Source: Dongia_B soli (lineage in GTDB: Bacteria; Pseudomonadota; Alphaproteobacteria; Dongiales; Dongiaceae). From it: a DNA stretch of 64,000 nt. A program made the translations under genes and the position numbers. The notes below the pieces were generated by a model. That model saw nothing but the letters and a program-made list of their open reading frames with translations, was not told the origin of the DNA and searched no databases. Position 1 is the first letter of the stretch, and every line of letters begins with the position of its first letter. Positions 40,974 through 49,901 of the stretch are shown here, in pieces. The stretch is from the NCBI RefSeq assembly GCF_034044715.1, contig NZ_JAXCLW010000004.1, positions 62,001 through 126,000 of the forward strand, read 5' to 3'.

Positions 40974-42191
40974 ATGGACTTTGAACAATTCTTCCGTGAC
41001 CGATTGGGCGACCTGCGGGCCGAAGGCCGTTACCGCGTGTTCGCCGATCTCGAACGGCAGGCCGGACGTTTCCCGCGCGCCCGTTGGCGCGAGCGGCCTG
41101 ATGCCGAAGCCCGGGAGATCACCGTCTGGTGCTCCAATGACTATCTCGGCCTCGGACAGCATCCGGCGATCCTCCGGGCAATGCAGGATGCCCTGCTGCA
41201 TTACGGCGCCGGAGCCGGCGGAACCCGCAACATCTCCGGCACGACTCATGAGCATGTCCTGCTGGAACGGGCCCTGGCCGATTGGCATGGCAAGGAAGCG
41301 GCCCTGCTTTTCACCTCGGGCTTCATCTCGAATGAAGCGACCCTCGGAACCCTGGCGCGGCAATTGCCGAATGCCATCGTCTATTCCGATGCCCAGAATC
41401 ACGCATCGATGATCGCCGGCATCCGCCATAGCCGAGTCGAGTACCATATCTTCCGGCATAACGACGCCGGCCATCTGCGGGAGCTTCTGGCTTCGCATGA
41501 TCCGGCCCGGCCGAAGATCGTCGCCTTCGAATCCGTCTATTCCATGGATGGCGATATCGCGCCCATCGCGGAGATCTGCGACGTCGCCGAAGAGTTCGGC
41601 GCCCTCACCTATCTCGACGAAGTGCATGCGGTTGGCATGTATGGAAAGCAGGGCGCCGGCATCGCCGAACGCGATGGCCTCAGCCATCGCCTGACCATTA
41701 TCGAAGGCACGATGGGAAAGGCCTTTGGCCTGATGGGTGGTTATATCGCCGGCTCCGCCGCGATGGTTGATTTCATCCGCAGCTTCGCACCCGGCTTCAT
41801 CTTCACCACCGCTTTGCCCCCGGTCCTGGTGGCAGGTGCGCGCGCGAGCCTCGAAATCCTGCGCGGTGCGAGCGATCTGCGCCGGCAACATCAGGCGCGC
41901 GCGCAGCAATTGCGGCAGTCGCTGCTGGCGGCCGGCCTGCCGGTGATGCTCAGCGAAAGCCATATCGTGCCGGTGCGCGTGGGCAATCCCGTTGCCTGCA
42001 AGGCAATCAGCGACCGGCTGCTGCGCCAGCACGATATCTATGTGCAGCCGATCAATTACCCGACGGTGCCGCGCGGCACGGAGCGGTTGCGCTTTACGCC
42101 AAGCCCCGACCATGATGACCGGATGATTAGCACCGCAACGGAGGCATTGCGGGCCTGCTGGCGGGAACATGCCCTGCCGCTCGCCAGTTAA
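40974..42191 (+). CDS. hemA: 5-aminolevulinate synthase (C4 pathway)
   Basis: A 405-residue alpha-oxoamine synthase that condenses glycine and succinyl-CoA to start heme synthesis, as in alphaproteobacteria. VWCSNDYLGLGQHPAILRAM, GAGAGGTRNISGTTHEH and IYSDAQNHASMIAG-type motifs (here VYSDAQNHASMIAG) are diagnostic. Lys249 in IIEGTMGKAFGLMGGY is the PLP lysine, one residue off the Rhodobacter enzyme's Lys248 as I recall it. Length is standard. It may share a transcript with the aminotransferase gene, an otherwise unrelated PLP enzyme. Confidence 0.95.
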   Translation: MDFEQFFRDRLGDLRAEGRYRVFADLERQAGRFPRARWRERPDAEAREITVWCSNDYLGLGQHPAILRAMQDALLHYGAGAGGTRNISGTTHEHVLLERALADWHGKEAALLFTSGFISNEATLGTLARQLPNAIVYSDAQNHASMIAGIRHSRVEYHIFRHNDAGHLRELLASHDPARPKIVAFESVYSMDGDIAPIAEICDVAEEFGALTYLDEVHAVGMYGKQGAGIAERDGLSHRLTIIEGTMGKAFGLMGGYIAGSAAMVDFIRSFAPGFIFTTALPPVLVAGARASLEILRGASDLRRQHQARAQQLRQSLLAAGLPVMLSESHIVPVRVGNPVACKAISDRLLRQHDIYVQPINYPTVPRGTERLRFTPSPDHDDRMISTATEALRACWREHALPLAS

Positions 42192-42315
42192 TGCGCTGGT
42201 GGCTGATTCCTTGTTCCTTGGTGCCAAGCCTCTGTACTGGCCCTCGATGCCGTTAAGCGATGGCTGGACAAGTCGGAATTCGCCACTTTAGAATGCCTCT
42301 CATTCTGAGGTGAAG

Positions 42316-42855
42316 ATGTACAAGGATAATAGTCTCGTTCCCAGTGAAGCGATCCGGCTGGCAGCCCTGGGCCTCTTGGCTCGGCAAGAGCGGAGCTATG
42401 CCGATCTGGCGCGGGACATCCGGCATTTCACCGCCCGAATCGTCGGTCCGTCGCTCGATCTGCTGGGCCCGTCGCTGGAATTGTTCAAGGTTGAAGGACT
42501 CATGGAGGCGGCGGATGCCGCACCGCCCCATGATGAGCAGCGTATTCGGATCACAGCGGCTGGCGAGCAGGAATTCCGACACCTGATGACCGCCAAGCTG
42601 CGCGGCCCAATGGGCGAAGTCAACAAGCTGATCATCGCTCTTAAAATGCATTTCCTCGATCTCCTCGTTCGCGAGGAGCAATTGGCGCAAATCGAAATGC
42701 TAGAGGAAACTTGCGGCCGGGAATTGGCGCGGCTTGGCGATCTCCGCGGCCATCACAGCGACGAGGCCACTTTTCTCACATCGTGGCTGGATCACGAAAT
42801 CGACGAAGTCGATTCCCGCCGGCAATGGTTCCGGCGATTGCGCGAACGCCTGTAG
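42316..42855 (+). CDS. PadR-like winged-helix regulator
   Basis: A 179-residue protein. Residues 10-85 form a PadR-type winged helix: AIRLAALGLLARQERSYADL, a recognition-helix region, then RIRITAAGEQEFRHLM for the wing end. The C-terminal half is a long charged helix (ALKMHFLDLLVREEQLAQIE) that would mediate dimerisation. ATG 42316 is five bases after GAGG, so I prefer it to the GTG at 42310. It converges on the decarboxylase gene with nine bases between. Targets and ligand are unknown. Confidence 0.78.
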   Translation: MYKDNSLVPSEAIRLAALGLLARQERSYADLARDIRHFTARIVGPSLDLLGPSLELFKVEGLMEAADAAPPHDEQRIRITAAGEQEFRHLMTAKLRGPMGEVNKLIIALKMHFLDLLVREEQLAQIEMLEETCGRELARLGDLRGHHSDEATFLTSWLDHEIDEVDSRRQWFRRLRERL

Positions 42856-42864
42856 CCAAGCGAC

Positions 42865-44289
42865 CTACCGGTTCCGGACGATCCGTTCGATTTGCTTCAG
42901 GATCGCCGCAGCGGAGCGGTCGATATCCGCCTCCGTTGTGCGATAATTGCAGATCGAGATACGAAGGGCGCGACGACCCCGCCAGGTCGTTCCACCCAGC
43001 CAACAGGTGCCCTCCGCCTGAATCGCGGCTATGACCGAATCGGTGATCTGATCGCCGATCTCATTATCCGGCACCGCTATCCGCACCAGGACCTGGTTGA
43101 GCACGACTTCGTTGAGTATGGTGACGCCATCGGCCGCAACCAGATGATCGCGCATCCGCTGCGCCAGGCGGCAGCACCGTGCGACCAGCGCCGAAATGCC
43201 GTCACGGCCAAAACTCAGCAGGGCCGCGTAGATCGCGATCGCTCGAGCGCGACGGGACATTTCCGGTACCCATTGATAAGGGTCGCGATAGGTCTCGCCG
43301 GTTTTATGAAGATAGGGTTCCCCGGGCACCGACATGGCGGCGCGATGAGCCGCCGGATGTGCCGTCAGGACAATGCCGGAATCATGCGGAACATTGAGCC
43401 ATTTATGGCCATCGGTTGCCCAGGAATCCGCGCGCGCTATACCGGCCGTCAAATACCGATGGTCCGGCGCTACGGCGGCCCACAAGCCGAAAGCTCCATC
43501 GACATGCAGCCAAGCACCATGGCGTTGGGCGACATCGGCGATCTCGGAAAAAGCATCGAAGGCACCCGTATTCACGCCGCCGGCCTGGGCACAAATGATC
43601 GCGGGGCCATGCCCCTGCTCGATTGCCTGAGCCAGCAGGTCGGTACGCATTCTTCCCTGATCGTCGCCGGGAATGATGACGCTGTGATCGCGTCCCAGGC
43701 CGATATATTGAAGTGCGGTCGTCACCGAGCCATGGGCGTCAGCGCCGCAGAAGACTTGAATGCGCGGCGCGCCGAAAAGTCCCTGTCGCTCGACATCCCA
43801 ACCGGCCTTCATCAGCACATGATGGCGCGCCGCCAGCAAAGCCGTGACATGCGCCATCTGGCAACCACTGACGAAACCGACGCTGATCTTCCGTCCCGGT
43901 CCGGACAGACCGAAGAGATCAGCAAGCCATCGCCCGACAACCTCTTCAATGACGGCATTGGCGGGCGAAGTAGCATAGAGAACCGCATTCTGGTCCCAGG
44001 CCGCCGTCAGCCAATCGGCCGCCAGAGCCGCCGGATGTGCGCCGCTGACCACATGGCCGAAATAACGCGGCCCGGCCGATGCAACGATGCCTGGATCGAC
44101 CGCCGCAACCAGGCGTTCGAGAACCGCCAAAGGGTCCCGCCCTTCTTCCGGCAAGCCGCCACCTAAGGCCTCAGCGAGCGAGGCTTGGTCGGCTTGAACA
44201 CCGACCGACCGCTCCGGCAGGCCGTCAAGGAAATCCGACGCCAGCTGCGCAGCCCGCGCCAACAGAACCTGGTTGGGTGATTTGCTCAT
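42865..44289 (-). CDS. Pyridoxal-dependent amino acid decarboxylase (group II, aromatic type)
   Basis: A 474-residue group II decarboxylase. GPRYFGHVVSGAHPAALAAD near the start and GFVSGCQMAHVTALLAARH give the substrate and cofactor region. WLHVDGAFGLWAAVAPDHRY holds the cofactor Asp. The Schiff-base lysine is in SWATDGHKWLNVPHDSG. These are the marks of aromatic-L-amino-acid and related decarboxylases. Many bacterial members in this group have unproven substrates. It follows the SDR gene by 15 bases on the minus strand, suggesting one operon. Confidence 0.9.
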   Translation of the reverse strand: MSKSPNQVLLARAAQLASDFLDGLPERSVGVQADQASLAEALGGGLPEEGRDPLAVLERLVAAVDPGIVASAGPRYFGHVVSGAHPAALAADWLTAAWDQNAVLYATSPANAVIEEVVGRWLADLFGLSGPGRKISVGFVSGCQMAHVTALLAARHHVLMKAGWDVERQGLFGAPRIQVFCGADAHGSVTTALQYIGLGRDHSVIIPGDDQGRMRTDLLAQAIEQGHGPAIICAQAGGVNTGAFDAFSEIADVAQRHGAWLHVDGAFGLWAAVAPDHRYLTAGIARADSWATDGHKWLNVPHDSGIVLTAHPAAHRAAMSVPGEPYLHKTGETYRDPYQWVPEMSRRARAIAIYAALLSFGRDGISALVARCCRLAQRMRDHLVAADGVTILNEVVLNQVLVRIAVPDNEIGDQITDSVIAAIQAEGTCWLGGTTWRGRRALRISICNYRTTEADIDRSAAAILKQIERIVRNR

Positions 44290-44304
44290 GGAACGGCAAT
44301 AGGA

Positions 44305-45051
44305 TCAAAACAGGTGCTGACCGCCGGTCAGGAAAATTTCCGTTCCCGTGACATAGCCAAAATCCTCGCCGCACAAGCGGAACACGACCCCCGCCACTTC
44401 CCCGGGGGTTCCCATCCGGCCCATCGGAATGCGGGGAATGAGGGCTTCGTATTCCGCCCCGATCATGGCTGTCTCTATTTCACCGGGTGCGACGGCATTG
44501 ACCCGCACGCCCAGCGCCGCGAACTCCACGGCCATTTCCCGTGTCAACGCCGACAAGGCCGCTTTCGAGGTTGAATAGGCCGAGCTGGCAAAGGGATGGA
44601 TGGCATGGCCGGCGATTGAGGTGATATTGACGACCGTGCCCTTGCCTTGATGCAGCGGGCGGGCAAAACCACGGGCCAGGGTGAGCGGCGTGAAGAAGTT
44701 CAGTTCGAAGACCTCACGCCAAGCATCGACGTCGCCGTTCAGGATACCAAGCCGTTCCTTGAACGGCGTCTTGGGACTGATGGCTGCATTATTGACCAGT
44801 GCATGTACCGGCTGGCCGTCGAGCACAACAAGGGCCTGTTCGACGAATTTCGCGGCGTCATCGGCGTGGGCGAGATCGACGGTGATATGATGCGTCCAAT
44901 TGGGGTCGCGTTTGCACTCCTCCGGCACCGGATCCCGGCTGCAGGTAATGATGCACCAGCCTTCCTGGCTGAAACGTTTCACTGTTGCATGGCCGATTCC
45001 TCGGCTGGCGCCGGTCAGGATGACGGTTTTCTTACTGGCTGTCTCGGTCAT
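44305..45051 (-). CDS. Short-chain dehydrogenase/reductase
   Basis: A 248-residue classical SDR. The cofactor motif is VILTGASRGIGHATVKRF. NNAAIS marks the core strand, and the catalytic set is Ser in VVNITSIAGHA and YSTSK for Tyr and Lys. The C-terminus VTGTEIFLTGGQHLF is that of the FabG-like group. NAD(P) preference and substrate are unclear; the Arg after the TGAS turn favours NADPH. The start follows GAGGCGAG. It is followed on the same strand by the decarboxylase gene and preceded by the CDF exporter gene. Confidence 0.9.
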   Translation of the reverse strand: MTETASKKTVILTGASRGIGHATVKRFSQEGWCIITCSRDPVPEECKRDPNWTHHITVDLAHADDAAKFVEQALVVLDGQPVHALVNNAAISPKTPFKERLGILNGDVDAWREVFELNFFTPLTLARGFARPLHQGKGTVVNITSIAGHAIHPFASSAYSTSKAALSALTREMAVEFAALGVRVNAVAPGEIETAMIGAEYEALIPRIPMGRMGTPGEVAGVVFRLCGEDFGYVTGTEIFLTGGQHLF

Positions 45052-45085
45052 CTCGCCTCGCTCGTCTCCTCAACCGACATGCAGG

Positions 45086-46027
45086 TCACCTGAACACCCG
45101 CCTGCGTTCGGCCACGCCGTAGGGGTCTTGATGGATAATGATTTCAGCGCCCGGGAAATGCTGCAAGAGTTCCCTCTCCACAGCATCCGAGATGCGGTGC
45201 GCCTCACGCAATGTCATATCCGCGTCCAATTCCAGATGGAACTGGATAAAGCGAAACTGCCCTGCAACCCGCGTGCGCAATTCATGCAGACCGCGCACCT
45301 CGGGATGCTGGCGCACGATCTCCTTGATCTGATCGCGCTCGGCACCTTCCATTTCCCGGTCCATCAGCATGTCGAAGGCCTCGCGGCCGATGCCGATTGC
45401 GGTAAAGGCGATGAACAGCGCAACCGCTAAACCGAAAAGGGGATCAATCCACCACAGGCCGAACCAGGCGCTCAGCACCAAAGCGGCAATGACAGCGGCA
45501 TTGACCAGGAAATCGCTGAAATAATGGGTGGCATCGGCCCGCACCGCAAGTGAGCCGGTCCGGCGAATGACATGACGCTGATACACCATCAGCACCGCGG
45601 TGACGGCGATGGACACGACCATCACCACGATGCCGATACCAGTATTCTCGACCGGCTGCGGCTCCGCGAAATGATTGATGACCTCGATCAGCAGGAGCAC
45701 TGAGGAACCGAGGATGAAAGCCACCTGTACCAGGCCGGCCAGCGGCTCCGCCTTGCCATGACCGAAGCGATGTTCCGCATCCGCCGGGGTCAAAGCATGG
45801 TGCACCGCCAGCAGATTGATCAGCGACGCCGCCATATCGAGGCCCGAATCGAGCAAGGTCGAGAGCAGCGCCACCGAACCGGTGGAAAGATAGGCATAGA
45901 ACTTGATCGCAATCAGCAATGCCGCCGCGAAAACGGAAGCAAGGGTTGCCCGCCGCATCAATCGCCCTGTTTCATCGAGCGAGAGCGGTGGGGCGCTGAT
46001 CTGGTTATCACTGGCGCGATCGGTCAT
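45086..46027 (-). CDS. Cation diffusion facilitator metal exporter (FieF-like)
   Basis: A 313-residue CDF protein with six membrane helices and a C-terminal cytoplasmic domain. STLLDSGLDMAASLINLLAV contains the DxxxD metal site of helix 2, and ALTPADAEHRFGHGKAEPLA follows. RADATHYFSDFLVNAAVI holds the HxxxD pair of helix 5. The tail MTLREAHRISDAVERELLQH is the CDF dimerisation domain. Such proteins expel Zn2+ or Fe2+ in exchange for protons; HxxxD with DxxxD fits FieF/YiiP. ATG 46027 is used; an upstream TTG is less likely. Confidence 0.92.
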   Translation of the reverse strand: MTDRASDNQISAPPLSLDETGRLMRRATLASVFAAALLIAIKFYAYLSTGSVALLSTLLDSGLDMAASLINLLAVHHALTPADAEHRFGHGKAEPLAGLVQVAFILGSSVLLLIEVINHFAEPQPVENTGIGIVVMVVSIAVTAVLMVYQRHVIRRTGSLAVRADATHYFSDFLVNAAVIAALVLSAWFGLWWIDPLFGLAVALFIAFTAIGIGREAFDMLMDREMEGAERDQIKEIVRQHPEVRGLHELRTRVAGQFRFIQFHLELDADMTLREAHRISDAVERELLQHFPGAEIIIHQDPYGVAERRRVFR

Positions 46028-46053
46028 GTCCAAGTCTCGAACAGGTGTCTCGA

Positions 46054-46653
46054 TCAGGGATAGAGCTTCTCGGTCCGCCAGCCGCCATCGACGCGGTGAT
46101 AGACCAACCGGTCATGCAGCCGGAAGGGACGATCTTCCCAAAACTCGATTCGCGCCGGGACGACCCGGAAGCCGGACCAATAATCGGGCCGGGGAATCGT
46201 TCCAATGGGATACTTGGCCGTATATTGGGCAACACGCTTTTCCAGATCGAACCGGCTTTCCAGCGGCCGGGATTGCTGCGAAGCCCAGGCGCCGATCTGG
46301 CTCGCGCGCGGCCGGCTATGGAAATAGTCATCGGCTTCCTGGTTGCTGACGGGATAGGCCGTTCCCTCGATTCGTATCTGGCGCTTCAGGGATTTCCAGT
46401 GCAGCAGCAACGCCGCCTTGCCGGTTGCGCGCAATTGCTCGCCCTTACGGCTTTCGATATTCGTGTAAAAAACAAATCCGCTGGGGCCAGCATCCTTCAA
46501 CAGCACCATACGGACGGATGGCTGCCCATCGGCGCCGACCGTCGCGAGGGCCATCGCATTCGGATCGTTCGGTTCGTGCTGGCTCGCCTCGGCCAACCAG
46601 CGGTCGAACTGCGTGAAAGGCTCAGCTTCCGGATGCAATGTCTCTTCAGTCAT
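46054..46653 (-). CDS. pdxH: Pyridoxamine/pyridoxine 5'-phosphate oxidase
   Basis: A 199-residue FMN enzyme that makes pyridoxal 5'-phosphate. ALATVGADGQPSVRMVLLKD, FVFYTNIESRKGEQL and ALLLHWKSLKRQIRIEG are the FMN and substrate segments. RPDYWSGFRVVPARIEFWED and the final RTEKLYP end are diagnostic. I start at the ATG after GAGAGGGATT; an upstream frame would add 26 residues unlike the family. It sits near several PLP-dependent genes but is transcribed divergently from the J-domain gene, an order common in this group of bacteria. Confidence 0.95.
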   Translation of the reverse strand: MTEETLHPEAEPFTQFDRWLAEASQHEPNDPNAMALATVGADGQPSVRMVLLKDAGPSGFVFYTNIESRKGEQLRATGKAALLLHWKSLKRQIRIEGTAYPVSNQEADDYFHSRPRASQIGAWASQQSRPLESRFDLEKRVAQYTAKYPIGTIPRPDYWSGFRVVPARIEFWEDRPFRLHDRLVYHRVDGGWRTEKLYP

Positions 46654-46836
46654 AATCCCTCTCGTTACGATAGGACGATCTATAGCATTGATTCGTGTTT
46701 GCCGGCGAATTTCAAGAACAACCCGCGCCACTTGTATGCTGACAATCGGCGACGGATCGGCAGGCGAACCCCCTATAGCCGCCCTTGCGGGAAACCAGGA
46801 CTATGATTAACTAATCCCAGGTGAATGGGGTGATGA

Positions 46837-47754
46837 ATGGCCGATCCTTATCAACTTCTAGGAGTAGCGCGTAACGCCAGCGACGAGGAGATCAAGAAAG
46901 CCTATCGTCGGCTGGCGAAAAAGCTGCATCCAGATGTCAATCCCGGCAATAAAAAGATCGAGAATCAGTTCAAAGAGGCCACTGCCGCCTATGACCTGTT
47001 GAGCGATCCCGAGAAAAGGCAACGCTACGATCGGGGCGAAATCGATGAATCCGGACAGCCTCGTGGCTTCGGCGGCTATGGCGGTTATCGCCGGGGCGCC
47101 GGCGGTGCTCGGCGCGCACGGGATTTCGGCTTGGATGAGGAAACGGGCGGTCCCGAGGATGTTTTTCGTGACTTCTTCGGCTTTGGCAACCGTCAGCGCG
47201 CCGGCATGCGCATGCGCGGGGCCGACGTTTCCTATCAGGTCGAAGTCAGCTTTCTCGAAGCTGCGCTCGGCAGCAAGAAGCGGCTCAACCTGACCGATGG
47301 GAAAAGCCTGGATGTCACGATCCCGCCCGGCACGCAGACCGGCCAGACGCTGCGGCTGAAAGGCCAGGGCCTGCCCGGCGCGGGTGGTGCCACAGCCGGC
47401 GATGCGTATGTGGAGGTGCTGGTTGCCGATCATGCTTTCTTCACGCGGGACGGTTTCGATATTCTGCTCGAAGCGCCGATCACGCTCTATGAAGCGGTCC
47501 TCGGCGCCACCATCACCGTTCCGACCATAGACGGCAAAGTTGCCCTGAAGGTCCCCGAGGACAGCAATACGGGCACGCAACTCCGCCTCAAAGGCAAGGG
47601 CATCACCAATCCCAAGACCGGACAGCGCGGCGATCAATATGTTCGCTTTGTCGTTACCCTGCCGGATCAAGTTGACAGCGACTTGCGCAGCGCCATCGAA
47701 CGCTGGGCCAAAACCCACAGCTACAATGTGCGCAACAAGCTGTCGAACCCTTAA
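46837..47754 (+). CDS. DnaJ-type co-chaperone (CbpA-like, no zinc finger)
   Basis: A 305-residue protein. Residues 3-70 form a J domain with the HPD motif in RRLAKKLHPDVNPGNKK, which stimulates DnaK ATPase. A Gly/Arg-rich linker GFGGYGGYRRGAGGARR follows. The remainder is the DnaJ C-terminal substrate-binding pair of beta domains (LTDGKSLDVTIPPGTQTGQT and later LRLKGKGITNP). The Cys-rich zinc-finger repeats of true DnaJ are absent, so this is a CbpA/DjlA-like class II J protein. It is 132 bases upstream of fabI on the same strand. Confidence 0.93.
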   Translation: MADPYQLLGVARNASDEEIKKAYRRLAKKLHPDVNPGNKKIENQFKEATAAYDLLSDPEKRQRYDRGEIDESGQPRGFGGYGGYRRGAGGARRARDFGLDEETGGPEDVFRDFFGFGNRQRAGMRMRGADVSYQVEVSFLEAALGSKKRLNLTDGKSLDVTIPPGTQTGQTLRLKGQGLPGAGGATAGDAYVEVLVADHAFFTRDGFDILLEAPITLYEAVLGATITVPTIDGKVALKVPEDSNTGTQLRLKGKGITNPKTGQRGDQYVRFVVTLPDQVDSDLRSAIERWAKTHSYNVRNKLSNP

Positions 47755-47813
47755 CCTGTTGAACTAAATTCCAAATTTGGCGCCGCCAGAATAGTTCTCG
47801 GCATTCCCGCGCG

Positions 47814-47841
47814 TTGACCCCGATAGGTAATGGTGTAGGAT
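47814..47841 (+). promoter_or_regulatory. Likely fabI promoter
   Basis: TTGACC (47814-47819), a 16-base spacer and TAGGAT (47836-47841) form a sigma-70-like promoter 45 bases before the fabI start used here. Confidence 0.5.
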
Positions 47842-47886
47842 GCCGGGCACGTCGCGATGGCGATTTTGTATGTTGTGGGGATGCGG

Positions 47887-48726
47887 ATGACTGAAAAAAA
47901 CGGCCTGATGACCGGCAAGCGTGGGTTGATTATGGGGGTCGCGAATGATCGCTCCATCGCCTGGGGCATCGCCAAGGCGGCATATGATGCCGGCGCCGAA
48001 CTGGCCTTTACCTATCAGGGCGAGGCGCTGCAAAAGCGCGTGGCGCCTCTGGCGCAATCTGTCGGCGGCAAATTAGTCCTGCCCTGCGACGTGACGGACG
48101 ATGCCAGCATTGATGCCACCTTCGAGACCATCAAGAAGGAATGGGGTAGCCTCGATTTCGTGGTACACGCCATCGCCTTCTCCGACAAAGAAGAGCTGAA
48201 GGGCAAATACGTTTCAACCAGCCGCAAGAACTTCACCCAGACCCTGGATATTTCCTGCTTCTCCTTCACCGCCATCTGCGAGCGCGCCCGCCATCTCATG
48301 CCCGAGGGCGGCAGTTTGGTGACCCTCTCCTATTTCGGCGCCGAACGCGTCATGCCGCATTACAACGTCATGGGCGTTGCCAAGGCCGCCCTGGAATGCA
48401 GCGTACGCTACCTCGCGGCCGATCTCGGCGAGCAGAATATCCGGGTCAATGCAATCTCCGCCGGCCCGATCAAGACCCTGGCCGCGTCGGGTATCGGTGA
48501 CTTCCGCCATATCCTGCGCTGGAATGAGCTGAACTCGCCGATGAAGCGCAATGTCACCATTGAAGATGTCGGCGGCGCCGGCCTCTATCTGCTCAGCGAT
48601 CTGTCGCGCGGCGTGACCGGTGAGCTGCACCATGTCGATAGCGGTTATAACGTCGTCGGCATGATGCGGACGGATGCCGCCGGGGATCTTGCCGAGATGT
48701 TGAAAAACTTCAACGAGCGCGGCTGA
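47887..48726 (+). CDS. fabI: Enoyl-ACP reductase (FabI)
   Basis: A 279-residue NADH-dependent reductase for the last step of fatty-acid elongation. GLMTGKRGLIMGVANDRSIA is the FabI nucleotide-binding start. AIAFSDKEELKGKYVSTSR and SYFGAERVMPHYNVMGVAKA give the active-site Tyr and Lys with the FabI spacing (YNVMGVAK), and AISAGPIKTLAASGIGDF is the substrate loop. Three nearby Met codons exist; ATG 47887 gives the MTEKNGLM start seen in the family. The gene is 16 bases upstream of aroC and likely cotranscribed. Confidence 0.95.
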   Translation: MTEKNGLMTGKRGLIMGVANDRSIAWGIAKAAYDAGAELAFTYQGEALQKRVAPLAQSVGGKLVLPCDVTDDASIDATFETIKKEWGSLDFVVHAIAFSDKEELKGKYVSTSRKNFTQTLDISCFSFTAICERARHLMPEGGSLVTLSYFGAERVMPHYNVMGVAKAALECSVRYLAADLGEQNIRVNAISAGPIKTLAASGIGDFRHILRWNELNSPMKRNVTIEDVGGAGLYLLSDLSRGVTGELHHVDSGYNVVGMMRTDAAGDLAEMLKNFNERG

Positions 48727-48742
48727 GTCGCGATCCACGGAT

Positions 48743-49864
48743 ATGTCGCATAACAGTTTTGGCCATCTGTTCCGTTTCACTACCTGGGGCGAAAGCCACG
48801 GCCCCGCTCTAGGCTGTGTAGTGGATGGAACCCCACCCGGCATTGCGCTTACCGAAACCGATATTCAAACCTGGCTCGATAAGCGCAAGCCCGGCCAGTC
48901 GCGGTTCGTCACTCAGCGGCGTGAACCGGATCAGGTGGAAATCCTGTCCGGCGTCTTCGAAGGCAAGACGACCGGCACCCCGATCTCCCTACTAATCCGC
49001 AATGAGGATCAACGCAGCAAGGATTACGGCAAGATCAAGGATCAATTCCGTCCCGGTCATGCCGATTACACTTATTGGGCCAAATACGGCATGCGCGACT
49101 ATCGCGGCGGCGGCCGCTCGTCGGCCCGTGAAACCGCCGCCCGCGTCGCAGCCGGCGGCGTGGCCCGGCTGGTGCTGGAGCACATCCTCGGTAAGGACGT
49201 GGCCATTCGCGGCGCCCTGGTCCAGATCGGCAACCGGGAGATCGACCGCAACAACTGGGACTGGTCCCAGACCCAACAGAATCCCTTCTGGTGCCCGGAC
49301 GCGGCCATGGCGGCGCAATGGGAGGGTTATCTCGATGAGGTGCGCAAGGCCGGTTCTTCGATCGGCGCAATCGTCGAAGTGGTGGCGAGCGGGATTCCTG
49401 CCGGCCTCGGCGCGCCGATCTACGGCAAACTCGATGCCGATCTTGCCAGCGCGATGATGAGTATCAATGCAGTGAAGGGCGTTGAGATCGGCGCCGGTTT
49501 TGCCGCCGCCGCGCTCAGCGGCGAGGAAAATGCCGATGAGATGCGCATGGCCCATGGCAGTGCCGGTGCCAATGCAGCAAAGGACGGCAAGGTCGAGTTT
49601 CTGTCGAACAAGGCCGGCGGGATCCTCGGCGGCATTTCCAGCGGCCAGGATGTGGTCGTGCGGTTCGCGGTGAAGCCGACGTCGTCAATTCTGACGCCGC
49701 GCAAGAGCATCGATATAGAAGGCCATGAGGTCGATGTTTCGACCACCGGCCGTCACGACCCTTGTGTCGGCATTCGTGCCGTGCCAGTCGGCGAGGCCAT
49801 GATGGCCATCGTTCTCGCGGATCATCTGTTACGCCATCGCGCGCAATGCGGTTTCACCAACTGA
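48743..49864 (+). CDS. aroC: Chorismate synthase
   Basis: A 373-residue FMN-dependent enzyme for the last shikimate step. Family signatures are GESHGPALGCVVDGTPPGI, RKPGQSRFVTQRREPDQVEI and HADYTYWAKYGMRDYRGGGR then SSARETAARVAAGGVAR. Near the C-terminus RHDPCVGIRAVPVGEAMMAI completes the set. Length is standard (about 360-375). It follows fabI with a 16-base gap and precedes the arginase-fold gene by 37 bases. Confidence 0.96.
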   Translation: MSHNSFGHLFRFTTWGESHGPALGCVVDGTPPGIALTETDIQTWLDKRKPGQSRFVTQRREPDQVEILSGVFEGKTTGTPISLLIRNEDQRSKDYGKIKDQFRPGHADYTYWAKYGMRDYRGGGRSSARETAARVAAGGVARLVLEHILGKDVAIRGALVQIGNREIDRNNWDWSQTQQNPFWCPDAAMAAQWEGYLDEVRKAGSSIGAIVEVVASGIPAGLGAPIYGKLDADLASAMMSINAVKGVEIGAGFAAAALSGEENADEMRMAHGSAGANAAKDGKVEFLSNKAGGILGGISSGQDVVVRFAVKPTSSILTPRKSIDIEGHEVDVSTTGRHDPCVGIRAVPVGEAMMAIVLADHLLRHRAQCGFTN

Positions 49865-49901
49865 AGCACGCGACGCCCGGCAGGGATGAGGCGAGACGAT
49901 A